From the NCBI GenBank assembly GCA_025356665.1, contig JANXRV010000118.1:24566-88565 (forward strand): a stretch of DNA of 64,000 nt, written 5' to 3'. Shown piece by piece: positions 34,724 to 43,433 of the stretch (positions within the stretch are counted from its first letter, which is position 1; each line of letters opens with the position of its first letter). Made by a program: the position numbers and the translations under genes. The notes beneath the pieces were generated by a model. It was not told the DNA's origin and did no database searches. It was given only the letters and a program-made list of their open reading frames with translations. Source of the stretch: CAITSH01 sp025356665 (lineage in GTDB: Bacteria; Pseudomonadota; Gammaproteobacteria; Burkholderiales; SG8-39).

Positions 34724-35952
34724 GTGAGCCTCCCTTTTTCCGCCGCATCGACACACTCGGCCATCGAGGCGAGCATCGGCTGGTAGCCATAGCCGCCGAG
34801 GATGTTGACCAGCTTGGCGCTGTTGGTCACAAGGCGCTTCCAGCCGCGCGCCTCGGCGATTTCGCGCGCATAAGACTGGTAAAAGCACATGCCGGACATG
34901 ACCGTGCCGCCGGCCTCCTCGATGTCGCGGGTATAACCCATGCGGTCGCAGTCGGGTTTTATCTGCGGGCTGGTGACTGCGAGCAGCGGAATGCGCATCT
35001 GCCTGCCCGCACACAGTTCCGCCAGGTCACGCAATTCGAGCAGGCTCAATTGCGGCGCGGAGAACACCACCACGTCCACCTCACCCTCCCTGCGGTAGGA
35101 CTGTTGCAGTGCCTCGAACTCGGCGCGGCCGACGCGATACTGCGGCAGCTTGCCGCCGGCCACATCGGCGAGGCGACCGGCCTCGGGCGTGAGGCCGATG
35201 AGGTGAAACAGCGCGGTCGAACCGAAACTCGCCATCGCCGCGCCAAAATGCTTCAACTGGTCGGATCCGGGCGCACCCTGCAGGCCTTCTATCACCGGCA
35301 CCGCCCAGTAGTTGCCGGCAAGTCGGCCTATCACCCCGCCCAGCGCGCCCCACTCATTGAGCGATGCTGGCGTCTGGTCGACACGCACATGCAGCGTCGC
35401 CTGGCGTTGTGCCGGCAGGTGATAGCCGTAGCGCGGCGTGCGCGCGGTAATGCCGGCCGATAGCGCCGAGGGCCCGCCCTCGAAATTGGAGCGCGCGCCG
35501 CAGACCGAATTGGAATAAATCACCACGCCGGTGTCGCCAAAGGCGACATGCTCGTTGCGCGTCGCCGGCTGCACCGTCTGGTAGTTGATGCAGGTGTCGG
35601 TCATCATCACGCCGAGTTTCACAAACGCGGCGATGGTGCGCTCCTCCAGCGTGAGCATGGTTTTGGTATGGCCGAGAAACGCCGCCTTGGCAAAATCGGT
35701 GCCGCGCGGGTCGGTGATGGTCGGGATGCGCACGCGGCGGCGGCCCTCGCGGTTGGCGGCGAGCGATTCGAGCCAGCGCACGCCGGCCTCGCCCAGGCTC
35801 TCGGTGTCGGCCATGATGTGCGCCTGCGTCACCGGCACGAAATCGGCGGCGCCAAAAAACTCGCCGACCTGGATCTGGTGCATCAAGGCCTGTTGCGACA
35901 CCGGCCCGGCCTTGCCGGCCAGCATGTCCTGTTCTTCGTCGCTGAGTTTCAT
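34720..35952 (-). CDS. Aconitase X large catalytic subunit (DUF521)
   Basis: 410 residues. The three cysteines expected to hold the Fe-S cluster are present in MMTDTCINYQ, SNSVCGARSNFEGG and MSGMCFYQ. AcnX enzymes dehydrate small hydroxy acids; known activities are cis-3-hydroxy-L-proline dehydratase (bacteria) and phosphomevalonate dehydratase (archaea). The two-gene form with a Bug receptor next to it suggests use of an imported hydroxy acid; no proline-pathway genes are nearby, so the substrate stays open. Confidence 0.9.
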   Translation of the reverse strand: MKLSDEEQDMLAGKAGPVSQQALMHQIQVGEFFGAADFVPVTQAHIMADTESLGEAGVRWLESLAANREGRRRVRIPTITDPRGTDFAKAAFLGHTKTMLTLEERTIAAFVKLGVMMTDTCINYQTVQPATRNEHVAFGDTGVVIYSNSVCGARSNFEGGPSALSAGITARTPRYGYHLPAQRQATLHVRVDQTPASLNEWGALGGVIGRLAGNYWAVPVIEGLQGAPGSDQLKHFGAAMASFGSTALFHLIGLTPEAGRLADVAGGKLPQYRVGRAEFEALQQSYRREGEVDVVVFSAPQLSLLELRDLAELCAGRQMRIPLLAVTSPQIKPDCDRMGYTRDIEEAGGTVMSGMCFYQSYAREIAEARGWKRLVTNSAKLVNILGGYGYQPMLASMAECVDAAEKGRLT

Positions 35953-35996
35953 TGTCTGAGTTTCATTCGGTATGGCCGCTGTGATTTATCGATGTG

Positions 35997-36977
35997 TTAG
36001 TCGATGGTCGCGCCCGATTCGCGCACCGCCCTGCCCCACTTTTCCGTTTCGGTGCGCTGGAAGTCAGCCAGTGCCGGGCCGGTGAGCACGCGCGCGGCCA
36101 CGCTAAGGGGCGCGAGCCGTTCGCGCATGGCGGCGCCGAGGGCGATTTTCTCGATCTCGCCGGCCAGCTGCACCAGCAGCGGCGCGGGCAGCCCCGCCGG
36201 CGCGTAGACGCCCCACCATGCGGTCGATTCAAAACCGGGGTAACCCGATTCGGCCACCGTCGGCAACTGCGGCAACACAGCCGAGCGTGTCGCACCGGAC
36301 ACCGCGATGGCGCGCAATTTTCCCGACTGGATATGCGGCAACACCGACTGCAAGGGGTCGAACATGATCTGGATCTGGCCGCCGAGCAGGTCGGTCACCG
36401 CCGGCGCGCTGCCCTTGTAGGGCACGTGCTGGATGTCGATGCCGGTGGCGCTGCGCAACATCACGCCGGTGAGGTGGCCGGGCGTGCCGTTGCCGGCGCT
36501 GCCATAAGAGAGCTTGCCCGGCGCGCGTTTGGCCAGAGCAACAAGAGATGGCACCGAGTCGGCGGCAAGAGCAGGCGTCACTACAATGGCCACCGGCGCC
36601 GCTGCCACCAACGCGACCGGGGTGAAATCGCGCACCGGATCGTAGGCGAGTTTTTTGTACAGCGCCGGGTTGATGGCCTGCGTGCCCACGGTTGCCATCA
36701 GCAGCGTCAGTCCGTCGGGCGCGGCCTTGGCCACGGCTTCGGCGCCGATCGCACCGCCGGCGCCGCCGCGGTTGTCGACGATGACCACGCTGCCCAACGC
36801 CTCGCCGAGAAACTGCGCCAGCGGACGCGCGACGATGTCAGTCGGGCCGCCGGCCGGGAACGGCACCACCAGCCGCAGCGGCTTGCCGCCAAACACTTGC
36901 GCAATGGCGCCAAGCGGATGAAGTCCAGTGGTAATTGCGGCTGCCGCGCCGGCAAGGACGAATGCTCTGCGTTGCAT
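35997..36977 (-). CDS. Bug/TctC-type receptor
   Basis: 326 residues with a signal peptide (RRAFVLAGAAAAITTG), LRLVVPFPAGGPTDIVAR, VIVDNRGGAGGAIGAEAVAKAAPDG, PYKGSAPAVTDLLGGQIQ and PTVAESGYPGFESTAW. It precedes the aconitase X genes on the same strand (45-base gap), so it probably binds the substrate or a related acid. Confidence 0.9.
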   Translation of the reverse strand: MQRRAFVLAGAAAAITTGLHPLGAIAQVFGGKPLRLVVPFPAGGPTDIVARPLAQFLGEALGSVVIVDNRGGAGGAIGAEAVAKAAPDGLTLLMATVGTQAINPALYKKLAYDPVRDFTPVALVAAAPVAIVVTPALAADSVPSLVALAKRAPGKLSYGSAGNGTPGHLTGVMLRSATGIDIQHVPYKGSAPAVTDLLGGQIQIMFDPLQSVLPHIQSGKLRAIAVSGATRSAVLPQLPTVAESGYPGFESTAWWGVYAPAGLPAPLLVQLAGEIEKIALGAAMRERLAPLSVAARVLTGPALADFQRTETEKWGRAVRESGATID

Positions 36978-37938
36978 GTTCCGCTCTCCCGGGGATGTCC
37001 GCCGACGGTGCTTGGGGCGTTAAGCAAGGGGGCCCAGTCTAACTTTTCTTGGTGCTTGGCGCTTGGTGCTTGGTGCTGGGTGCTGGGTGCTGGGTGTTTT
37101 AGGGCGGCCGGCGTCTTGGGGAAATTAAAACCTTCGCCCTATGCTGGCTGCGAACGGTGTTTTCATCACCTACGCCATTTCACGTTATTTCACGCCATTT
37201 CACGCGATTAGCGCACCCATTTGCAGCCGTTCTGCGCCCAGCGCCGTTGCGACGCAAGGATTTGGATTTGGCGTCGATTCAGTCGGAAGGACTGCGACGA
37301 TGGTGTTGGCGCGGTAGCGGTGTTGACCTGCCTCCCCGGTGTTGATCTGCCTCCCTGGTGTTGATCTGCCCTCCCTGGTGTTGACTGCCTCCTTTAGGCG
37401 ACGCCGAGAAGCGCAGCGGCCTCGCGGGGGATTTGCGGGCTTGATGCCTGAGCGACCGCAGGGAGCGAGTTTCAGGACCGGCCCGAGGTCGCGAGCATCG
37501 CGCGGCAATCGCGCAGCGACCCTCACCTCCTGGCCGTCTTCTTTGGATTACCTCTCGTGGCGAAACAAGAAAGGTAACTCGCCCGCCGGGGCGATTCCCG
37601 GCGTGGTCGCTGGGGCGACGCTTTAACCAGTCTTTCCCTGCATTGTCTGGTGCTAGACAGGGACTGTCGTCGCACCGGCAAGACCCCGCGGCGCTGAACC
37701 TGAGCCTTGCCAATACGCGCTACGGCAAGCGCGAGATCGAGCACGATTTCCGGCCCCGGCTCAGGCTCAGGGCAAACGCGCATGAAATAAAACGCACACT
37801 GCATAGCGATGTGACGCTGAAAAAGCCAGCCGGTGAGCTACAGGTGAGGGCTGGAAACGCCCGTTTGACGCGGCTTTCCAGTCATCGCGCGGTTTTTATT
37901 GCGCGATCTTTAACCCCCTTCCTTGACGGCGGACGTGG
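36978..37938. other. Long non-coding stretch with three tandem repeats
   Basis: No gene supported over 960 bases. Holds a 7-mer repeated seven times at 37048-37096 (CTTGGTG grading into CTGGGTG), a 10-mer repeated three times at 37175-37204 (CCATTTCACG), and an 18-19-mer repeated four times at about 37319-37395 (GGTGTTGATCTGCCTCCC). The rest (37396-37930) has rambling frames on the minus strand without a family. Confidence 0.65.
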
Positions 37939-38772
37939 TCAGGCCAGCAATTGCTGCACGCCCCAAACGGCGGCAAACAGCAGCGCGGCGATCAAGAAAA
38001 GCGGCACCAGCGGATGAATGTTGTTGAGCAATCGAAACAGGTTGCACAAAAACCCGACGACAAACTGCGGCGGGTTGCGCGGGCTCTTGGAATACTCCAT
38101 CGCCGCCTTCACAACGTAAAACACCGCCGTATTGGCGCCCATCACGGCACGCGCCGGCAAACCCGAGCCGCGGGGCGCCACCAGGTAATTGCACTTGAGC
38201 AGGATGCGCTGTTTGTCATCCGGGTTGTATTCCCCCTCGACCCAGTGCAGTTCGCGGTGAAAGTCGAGCACGCCAAACTCGTAGGTGACAAAGGCCCGCT
38301 CGAGCTTGCTGTCGCCAAACACCACCTTGTAGGTGGCGTCAGACTGCAGGTAGATGAGCGCGCGTACCACCGTTCCAAACGGCACGAAACGCAGGTTGCC
38401 GTCATAGTGCTTGCTGTACAGGCCCTGGTCGCCGCCGAAATCCTTGTTGTAGTGCGACAGGTACAACTCGTCGGTTTGCGGCATGGGCGTGATCACGTGG
38501 TTGGCGTCAAAGTGCTGCAGGATGGCCTGCGCGATGACGGCGCTCTGGCGCAGCGTGTCGATTTGCGCGATGACCTCGTCGGGCAGGTGGCGGACATATT
38601 CGTGTTTTGACGGGCGCCGCTGCAGGTCTTCGTGGTAGCGCTTTTGTATCCATTGCACGAGCGTGTCAATGGTGGCGCAGTCGGCGCGCTTGTCAAAGCG
38701 CCCGATGACCGCCGGAAAGCGCCGCGAAGGCGCGGTCTTGACCGGTTTTTCCAGTTGCAGTACTTCACTCAT
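37939..38772 (-). CDS. Unassigned protein, possible Fe(II)/2-oxoglutarate oxygenase-like fold
   Basis: 277 residues from ATG 38772; the longer frame overlaps the upstream gene. The middle has H-x-D (SKHYDGNLRFVPFG), a following strand VRALIYLQSDATYKVVFGD, and a distal H with nearby R (GVLDFHRELHWVEG, KQRILLKC), the order of a 2-His-1-carboxylate double-stranded beta-helix oxygenase. The last 45 residues are a hydrophobic helix (LVPLFLIAALLFAAVWGV) that would anchor it in the membrane. No confident family. It overlaps a lipid-methyltransferase-like gene by eight bases, so they probably work together. Confidence 0.5.
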   Translation of the reverse strand: MSEVLQLEKPVKTAPSRRFPAVIGRFDKRADCATIDTLVQWIQKRYHEDLQRRPSKHEYVRHLPDEVIAQIDTLRQSAVIAQAILQHFDANHVITPMPQTDELYLSHYNKDFGGDQGLYSKHYDGNLRFVPFGTVVRALIYLQSDATYKVVFGDSKLERAFVTYEFGVLDFHRELHWVEGEYNPDDKQRILLKCNYLVAPRGSGLPARAVMGANTAVFYVVKAAMEYSKSPRNPPQFVVGFLCNLFRLLNNIHPLVPLFLIAALLFAAVWGVQQLLA

Positions 38773-39577
38773 GCGGCGCTCCTTGCGACAGGGTGTGTTT
38801 TTCGTCGGATCCCATGGCGGGCGACGTAATGGCGGGCGACGTGTAGGAACAAAACAGGACGTAGGCGCAGGCGGCCAAGGCGGCGGCCACCGCCGAACGT
38901 ACCGGGGCAGGGGCCCCGGAAACGTCCGCGATCCAGCCCAATGCGCCGCCTGCAAGTGCGAGCAACAATGCGCTCGGCCACGAAAAACCGCGCATCGCCG
39001 CAGCGCTGCGTCGGGGCACGACCGTGGTCTCCATCAAGAGCAGGCCGAGGTTCATCGCCACATGCATGAGCGCAAGCGGCCACCAGCGGACGCGAAAGTC
39101 TTCGTTGAGCAGGGTTCCGCCGAAAGCGACGATATTGCCCACGATCATGGGGTGCGCAATCCAGCCATACGGGAAGCTTGTGACACGCAAGTGCGGCAGG
39201 CGCGCTACTTCGTACCCATAGTAGGTGCGGTCGGCTCCCAGTGCTTTTGCCGCGACCACGTTAAGCAGGAAGCCTGCGGCGACAACACACAGTGATGCAA
39301 AATCGAGCGGCTCCTGGAAATACGCAAACGCGAGAGCGACAAGCGCCACGGTCTTCATCATCACGGCATCGCGCTTGAAGACCGCCATGGAAACAAGGCC
39401 AAAGTAATAGGCGAGCGCGTACAGATAGTAATGCCAGAAGCTGACAAGATAGGCCGCCACGTTCCACTGCCGGTTCCAGCCCATCGCCCAAAGGGCGAGC
39501 ACCACAAAGGCTGCTGTCGCCGTCAGTGAAACATCGGGCATTGGACGCAGCTGGGGTCGTTCCGTATAAGCAGTCAT
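38765..39577 (-). CDS. Membrane methyltransferase-like protein (PEMT/ICMT fold)
   Basis: 270 residues from ATG 39577 (AGGAGG three bases upstream). About six hydrophobic segments. The segment TYYGYEVARLPHLRVTSFPYGWIAHPMIVGNIVAF resembles the S-adenosylmethionine-binding end of phospholipid or isoprenylcysteine methyltransferases (HP-x-x-VGN), and ALMHVAMNLGLLLMET follows as in that fold. It would methylate a lipid or membrane-bound substrate. Coupled to the oxygenase-like gene downstream. Confidence 0.55.
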   Translation of the reverse strand: MTAYTERPQLRPMPDVSLTATAAFVVLALWAMGWNRQWNVAAYLVSFWHYYLYALAYYFGLVSMAVFKRDAVMMKTVALVALAFAYFQEPLDFASLCVVAAGFLLNVVAAKALGADRTYYGYEVARLPHLRVTSFPYGWIAHPMIVGNIVAFGGTLLNEDFRVRWWPLALMHVAMNLGLLLMETTVVPRRSAAAMRGFSWPSALLLALAGGALGWIADVSGAPAPVRSAVAAALAACAYVLFCSYTSPAITSPAMGSDEKHTLSQGAPHE

Positions 39578-40117
39578 CCGCCTCCTGTTGCGGGTCGCCC
39601 CGCATCTCACGTGCGCGCAGACTACCGTGCAAATGTGACAGAGCGGTTACCCGGGGTGGGGCGCAGTGGAACGGGTCAAAATTCGTTTCGCTCTTTCCTG
39701 CGGTGGCGAATGATGGAGCGGGAGCGCGTCATGGCTGCGAAGCCGCGCCAGGCGGACATTTCCAGCCATTCGTCATTCAGTTCCGGAAAATTTTGTCCCC
39801 CCTCCCAGGACTGGAGGGCTAGCGAGAGGGTGAATGCAGCCTCATGCGACCATGCCGGGACTCGTCCCGGCTTCGTGCATGCCCGGCTCCAGCGGGAGCC
39901 CACGCTTTGCGCCTTGACGCGGCGCACCTGCGGTGTGTGGCCGAGTGCCATGGCATAGCGCCGCAGGGTGGCAACGGATGAGGAATGGCCGCCAACTGCG
40001 GTTTCGAGAGGCGAGTTGGGCCGTTTCCCGAAATTTATCCAGAGGGAAACGCGCTTTTTTGCACCGGTCATCAAGGCCGGCAATATCCAGCTCGATTAGC
40101 GGGCGCTTCACATCGGC
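39578..40117. other. Intergenic region, no gene supported
   Basis: 540 bases. Long minus-strand frames exist (one of 135 codons ending at 39676) but they have unbalanced composition, no ribosome binding site and no family resemblance. Possibly remnant sequence. Confidence 0.4.
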
Positions 40118-41017
40118 TCAGCTACCGGGAATGATTCCTTTGGGCAGCGTTTCGCAATAAGCTGCTATCTCGCCTGGACGCGTCAACCATACCCTGTCGA
40201 ACTTGGGATGGTTGAGTATGCGGTCAAAGGCGCTGCGCAAGGCCCGCAAACGGTGCGGCTGGCCGCAGACCATGGTGTGCAGGGAGATGGGAAATACCTG
40301 CGGCCAGCGGTCGCTTGATTCGACCATCTCCTCGAATTGCCGCACCAGCAGGTCTGCGAACTGCACCGGATCCTGGTGCAGTTGCAGAATGGGTACAAAA
40401 TCATTCGTTTCGAGCGGATACGGTACCGACAACAACGGACCTGAGCGCGTGCGCATCCAGAACGGTTGGTCGTCTGCGGGCCAGTCAAGCACGTAGCGCA
40501 CGCCCGCCTCCTGCAAAAGATCCAGTGTGACCGCGGAGGGCATCATCAGCGGTGTCATCCAGCCTGCGGGCATCTTGCCTTCGTTGCGCGCGATAGCCGC
40601 AAGCGATTCCGCGATCAGGGCGCGCTCTTCGTCCTCCGGTCTAGCCCCCGGCTTTTCTGAATTGGTGCGGCCGTGACCGACAAATTCGTCGCCGCGCCCG
40701 CGAATCGCTATGGGCACGTCCGGATGCGTGTCGTACAAATAGGCATTTACAAGATGGCAGGCAGGCAGTTTGATTTGGTCAAAAAAATCGAGCAGGCGCC
40801 AGACGCCGACACGATTGCCATATTCGCGCCAGGACCAATTGCGGTGATCGGGCATCGGCATCGCATTGCCGAGTACCGGCCCCACCTCCATGCCGAACCC
40901 GAACGTCTCCACATTGAGCGCGACGTACATGGCCAGCCTCTTGCCGCCGGGCCAGGAGTAGTCGGGGCGTTTGCTGATCGGGGTGAAATCAAATCTGTCG
41001 TGTGTGGGCAGCACCAT
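40118..41017 (-). CDS. Polysaccharide deacetylase-like (NodB/PuuE) protein
   Basis: 299 residues: NodB-type region with LAMYVALNVETFGFG, IAIRGRGDEFVGHGRTNSEKPG and PAGWMTPLMMPS, then ISLHTMVCGQPHRLRAL near the end, closest in layout to PuuE/allantoinase-like deacetylases. These hydrolyse C-N bonds of small amides or sugars. Ends with VWLTRPGEIAAYCETLPKGI; a related copy of just this tail occurs at 42288-42359. Divergent from an NMT1-type receptor gene. Confidence 0.8.
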   Translation of the reverse strand: MVLPTHDRFDFTPISKRPDYSWPGGKRLAMYVALNVETFGFGMEVGPVLGNAMPMPDHRNWSWREYGNRVGVWRLLDFFDQIKLPACHLVNAYLYDTHPDVPIAIRGRGDEFVGHGRTNSEKPGARPEDEERALIAESLAAIARNEGKMPAGWMTPLMMPSAVTLDLLQEAGVRYVLDWPADDQPFWMRTRSGPLLSVPYPLETNDFVPILQLHQDPVQFADLLVRQFEEMVESSDRWPQVFPISLHTMVCGQPHRLRALRSAFDRILNHPKFDRVWLTRPGEIAAYCETLPKGIIPGS

Positions 41018-41152
41018 CCAAGTCTCCGTGTCTGTGTCGCTAAGCTGTGCATTGTAGCCTCCCGGAGCCGGCGCTCCGTCCGCGCCGCGCGCGCTTTTCC
41101 GTATCTTGTGGCAGGATTGCGCACTTGCCCCTTAAGATTCACGGAGACACGA

Positions 41153-42202
41153 ATGAACGCATCATGGAAACCCCGCCGCACGGTGCTCGCGCAAATCGTC
41201 ATTGGCCTGACTGCCACGATACTTTCGGCGTCGGCCCTCGCACAAGGACTGACCAAGGTCCGCTTCACCCTGGACTGGCGCTATGAGGGCCAGCTCTCGA
41301 TGTTCATGCTCGCCAAGACCAAGGGGTATTTCGAAAAAGAGGGTCTGGACGTGTCGGTGGACGTTGGTGCGGGTTCTGGCGCCACTGTCAACCGCATCGT
41401 CGGCGGCTCACACGATGCGGGCACCGCAGACATGAGCACCTTGATCGAATTTGTCGGCAACAACCCCGGCCCCACCCGGCTGCAGGCGGTCTACCTGCTG
41501 TACAGCCGCTCCACGCTGGTACTGATGGCGTTGAAGAAATCCGGAATCAACAAACCTCAGGATCTCGCCGGCAAGAAAATCGCCGCGCCGGTCTTTGACT
41601 CGGTGCGCAAGTCCTTTCCGATTTACGCGCGCGCGATTGGTATCGACCCGAAATCGGTGACCTTCCTCAGCACCGACCCGGCCATACGCGAGACGCTGGT
41701 GATACGCGGCGAGGCCGATGCGACAACCGGCTTTGAGCTGAACCGGCTCACCCTGGTCCAGCGCGGCGCGAAAGACGAGGACATCAACATGTTCCGTTAC
41801 GTCGATGCCGGACTTAAACTCTACGGCAACGCGGTGCTCGTCAGCAGCAAGATGATTGCTGAGAACCCGCGGGCGGTGACCGGCCTGCTGCGCGCGATCA
41901 ACCGCGCGATGATTGACACTATCGCCAATCCGGAGGAGGCGATCCGCGCCAACAAGGCGTTCGACGGACTGATCGACGAAAAAGCAGAGTTGGAGAAACT
42001 CAAGATTACATTGCGCTCGATTGACACTGACTACTCCCGCGCCAACGGGCTGGGGGGATTGAACAAGCTGGTGCTCGATAACCAGGTGGAAGACGTTGCC
42101 GCTGCCTTTAACCTGAAGACCAAACCCAGCGCGGACTTTATCTTCAACTCCAGCTTCCTGCCGCCAAAGTCAGAGCGCATGCTGCCCGCCGCGGCGAAGT
42201 GA
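41153..42202 (+). CDS. NMT1-type ABC substrate-binding protein
   Basis: 349 residues from ATG 41153 with ACGGAG seven bases upstream; a longer frame exists but lacks these signals. Signal peptide (IVIGLTATILSASALAQG), then KVRFTLDWRYEGQLSMFMLAKTKGYFEKEGLDV and GGSHDAGTADMSTLI, as in NMT1/THI5-like receptors for pyrimidine or nitrogenous precursors. The permease and ATPase are not adjacent. Divergent from the deacetylase, which may process the same compound. Confidence 0.85.
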   Translation: MNASWKPRRTVLAQIVIGLTATILSASALAQGLTKVRFTLDWRYEGQLSMFMLAKTKGYFEKEGLDVSVDVGAGSGATVNRIVGGSHDAGTADMSTLIEFVGNNPGPTRLQAVYLLYSRSTLVLMALKKSGINKPQDLAGKKIAAPVFDSVRKSFPIYARAIGIDPKSVTFLSTDPAIRETLVIRGEADATTGFELNRLTLVQRGAKDEDINMFRYVDAGLKLYGNAVLVSSKMIAENPRAVTGLLRAINRAMIDTIANPEEAIRANKAFDGLIDEKAELEKLKITLRSIDTDYSRANGLGGLNKLVLDNQVEDVAAAFNLKTKPSADFIFNSSFLPPKSERMLPAAAK

Positions 42203-42226
42203 TGAATTTAGACTTCAGCGGCTAGG

Positions 42227-42293
42227 CTACTCGGCAAGCCGGTCATCGTCGAGAACAAGACCGGCGCGAGCGGCGCGATCGGCTCGCATGTGG
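42227..42293 (+). pseudogene. Fragment of a Bug receptor gene
   Basis: The frame reads LLGKPVIVENKTGASGAIGS, the conserved Bug segment VIVENRPGAGG..., then stops matching. No start, signal peptide or C-terminus. Confidence 0.75.
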
Positions 42294-42359
42294 CTCACCC
42301 GTCCGGGCGAGATCGCCGCCTTTTGTGAGAACCTGCACAAGGGGATGGTGCCGGGCAGT
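42288..42359 (+). pseudogene. Fragment of a deacetylase gene 3' end
   Basis: Reads MWLTRPGEIAAFCENLHKG then MVPGS, a diverged copy of the C-terminus encoded at 40118-40200. It begins where the Bug fragment ends. Confidence 0.8.
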
Positions 42360-42368
42360 CGAGACCGC

Positions 42369-43334
42369 CTAATCGACCTGGATATTGCCCGCCTTGATCA
42401 CCGGCGCCCAGGTGCGCATTTCCTTCTGGATGAATTCGAGAAACCTGTCGGCGTTGCGTACCGACAGCGTCAGGCCGAGGACCGGATCGTTGAGGCGCGC
42501 CTGCATGTCCGGTGTATTGATGATTTCCAGCAGTTCCCGTTCCAGTCGCGCGGTAACCGCCTTTGGCGTTTGCGCGGGAGCGGAAATGCCCACCCATGAC
42601 ACCGCCTGCACCCCCGGGGCGATTTCGTCCAGCGTCGGTATGTCCGGGTAGGTTGGCATGCGTTTTTCGCTGGTCACCGCCAACACCCTGACCTTGCCGG
42701 TTTTGACCAACTCGGCCGCGCTGGCGGTAAGCACCATGTCCAAGCGGCCGCCGAGCAAGTCAACAATGGCCGGCGCCGGTCCCTTGTAGGGGATGTGCGT
42801 CATGTTAATGTTGAGCGTCTGCTTGAGCAACTCGGCGGCGAGAAAGCCCGACGTGCCCACACCGGCCGAGGCGTAATTGACGGTGCCCGGCTTGGCTTTG
42901 ACCAGGGCAATGAATTCCTGGATGGTCTTGATCGGGGAATCGGCCTTGACGATGAGGTACTGCGGATACAGACCGATCAGCACGATGTGCTGGAAATCCT
43001 TGATCGGGTCGTAGGGAATTTTCTTGTACATCAGCGGCCCGGGCGCGATGGACGAATTGTAGGTGGCGGCAAGGGTGTAGCCGTCGGGGGCGGCTTTGGC
43101 CACCGCGTCGGCGCCCAGCGTCGAGCCGGCGCCGGGCCGGTTTTCAATGACGATGGGTTGCTTGAGCGCGGCGGCAAGGCGTTCGGCTATCAGGCGCAGC
43201 GCCACCTCGCTGCCGGTGCCGGTGGCAAACGGAATAATCAGCTTGATCGGTTGGGACGGGTAGGCCTGCGCCCAGGCGCCGAGGCTGAACAGGGCGGAGA
43301 ATGCAATACTTGCTGCTTGTCGTGCGAGGCGCAT
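42369..43334 (-). CDS. Bug/TctC-type receptor
   Basis: 321 residues from ATG 43334 (an upstream TTG would add eight residues). Signal peptide (SIAFSALFSLGAWAQA), then IKLIIPFATGTGSEVALR, IVIENRPGAGSTLGADAVAKAAPDG, PYKGPAPAIVDLLGGRLD and IPTLDEIAPGVQ. Divergent from an amidase gene, suggesting that the two share a substrate, perhaps an amide or its acid. Confidence 0.9.
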   Translation of the reverse strand: MRLARQAASIAFSALFSLGAWAQAYPSQPIKLIIPFATGTGSEVALRLIAERLAAALKQPIVIENRPGAGSTLGADAVAKAAPDGYTLAATYNSSIAPGPLMYKKIPYDPIKDFQHIVLIGLYPQYLIVKADSPIKTIQEFIALVKAKPGTVNYASAGVGTSGFLAAELLKQTLNINMTHIPYKGPAPAIVDLLGGRLDMVLTASAAELVKTGKVRVLAVTSEKRMPTYPDIPTLDEIAPGVQAVSWVGISAPAQTPKAVTARLERELLEIINTPDMQARLNDPVLGLTLSVRNADRFLEFIQKEMRTWAPVIKAGNIQVD

Positions 43335-43433
43335 ATTTTTGTCTTTAACGTGGGACAATCAATCGTACATTAATTCAGGAAAAATCCGCCGACCGTGCAA
43401 AAATATCATGCATCGGATCAGCGCAGCCAAAAG

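Noticed and set aside
37040..37400. CRISPR array
   Set aside because: The repeats are directly adjacent units of 7, 10 or 18-19 bases with no unique spacers, so they are simple tandem repeats.
37279..37713. Minus-strand ORFs over the 37 kb tandem repeats
   Set aside because: Frames reflect the repeat units (INTREADQHRG-type) and arginine/proline-rich noise, not a domain.
39676..40083. 135-codon minus-strand ORF
   Set aside because: No ribosome binding site, no family resemblance and skewed residue use; looks like a spurious frame in GC-rich DNA.
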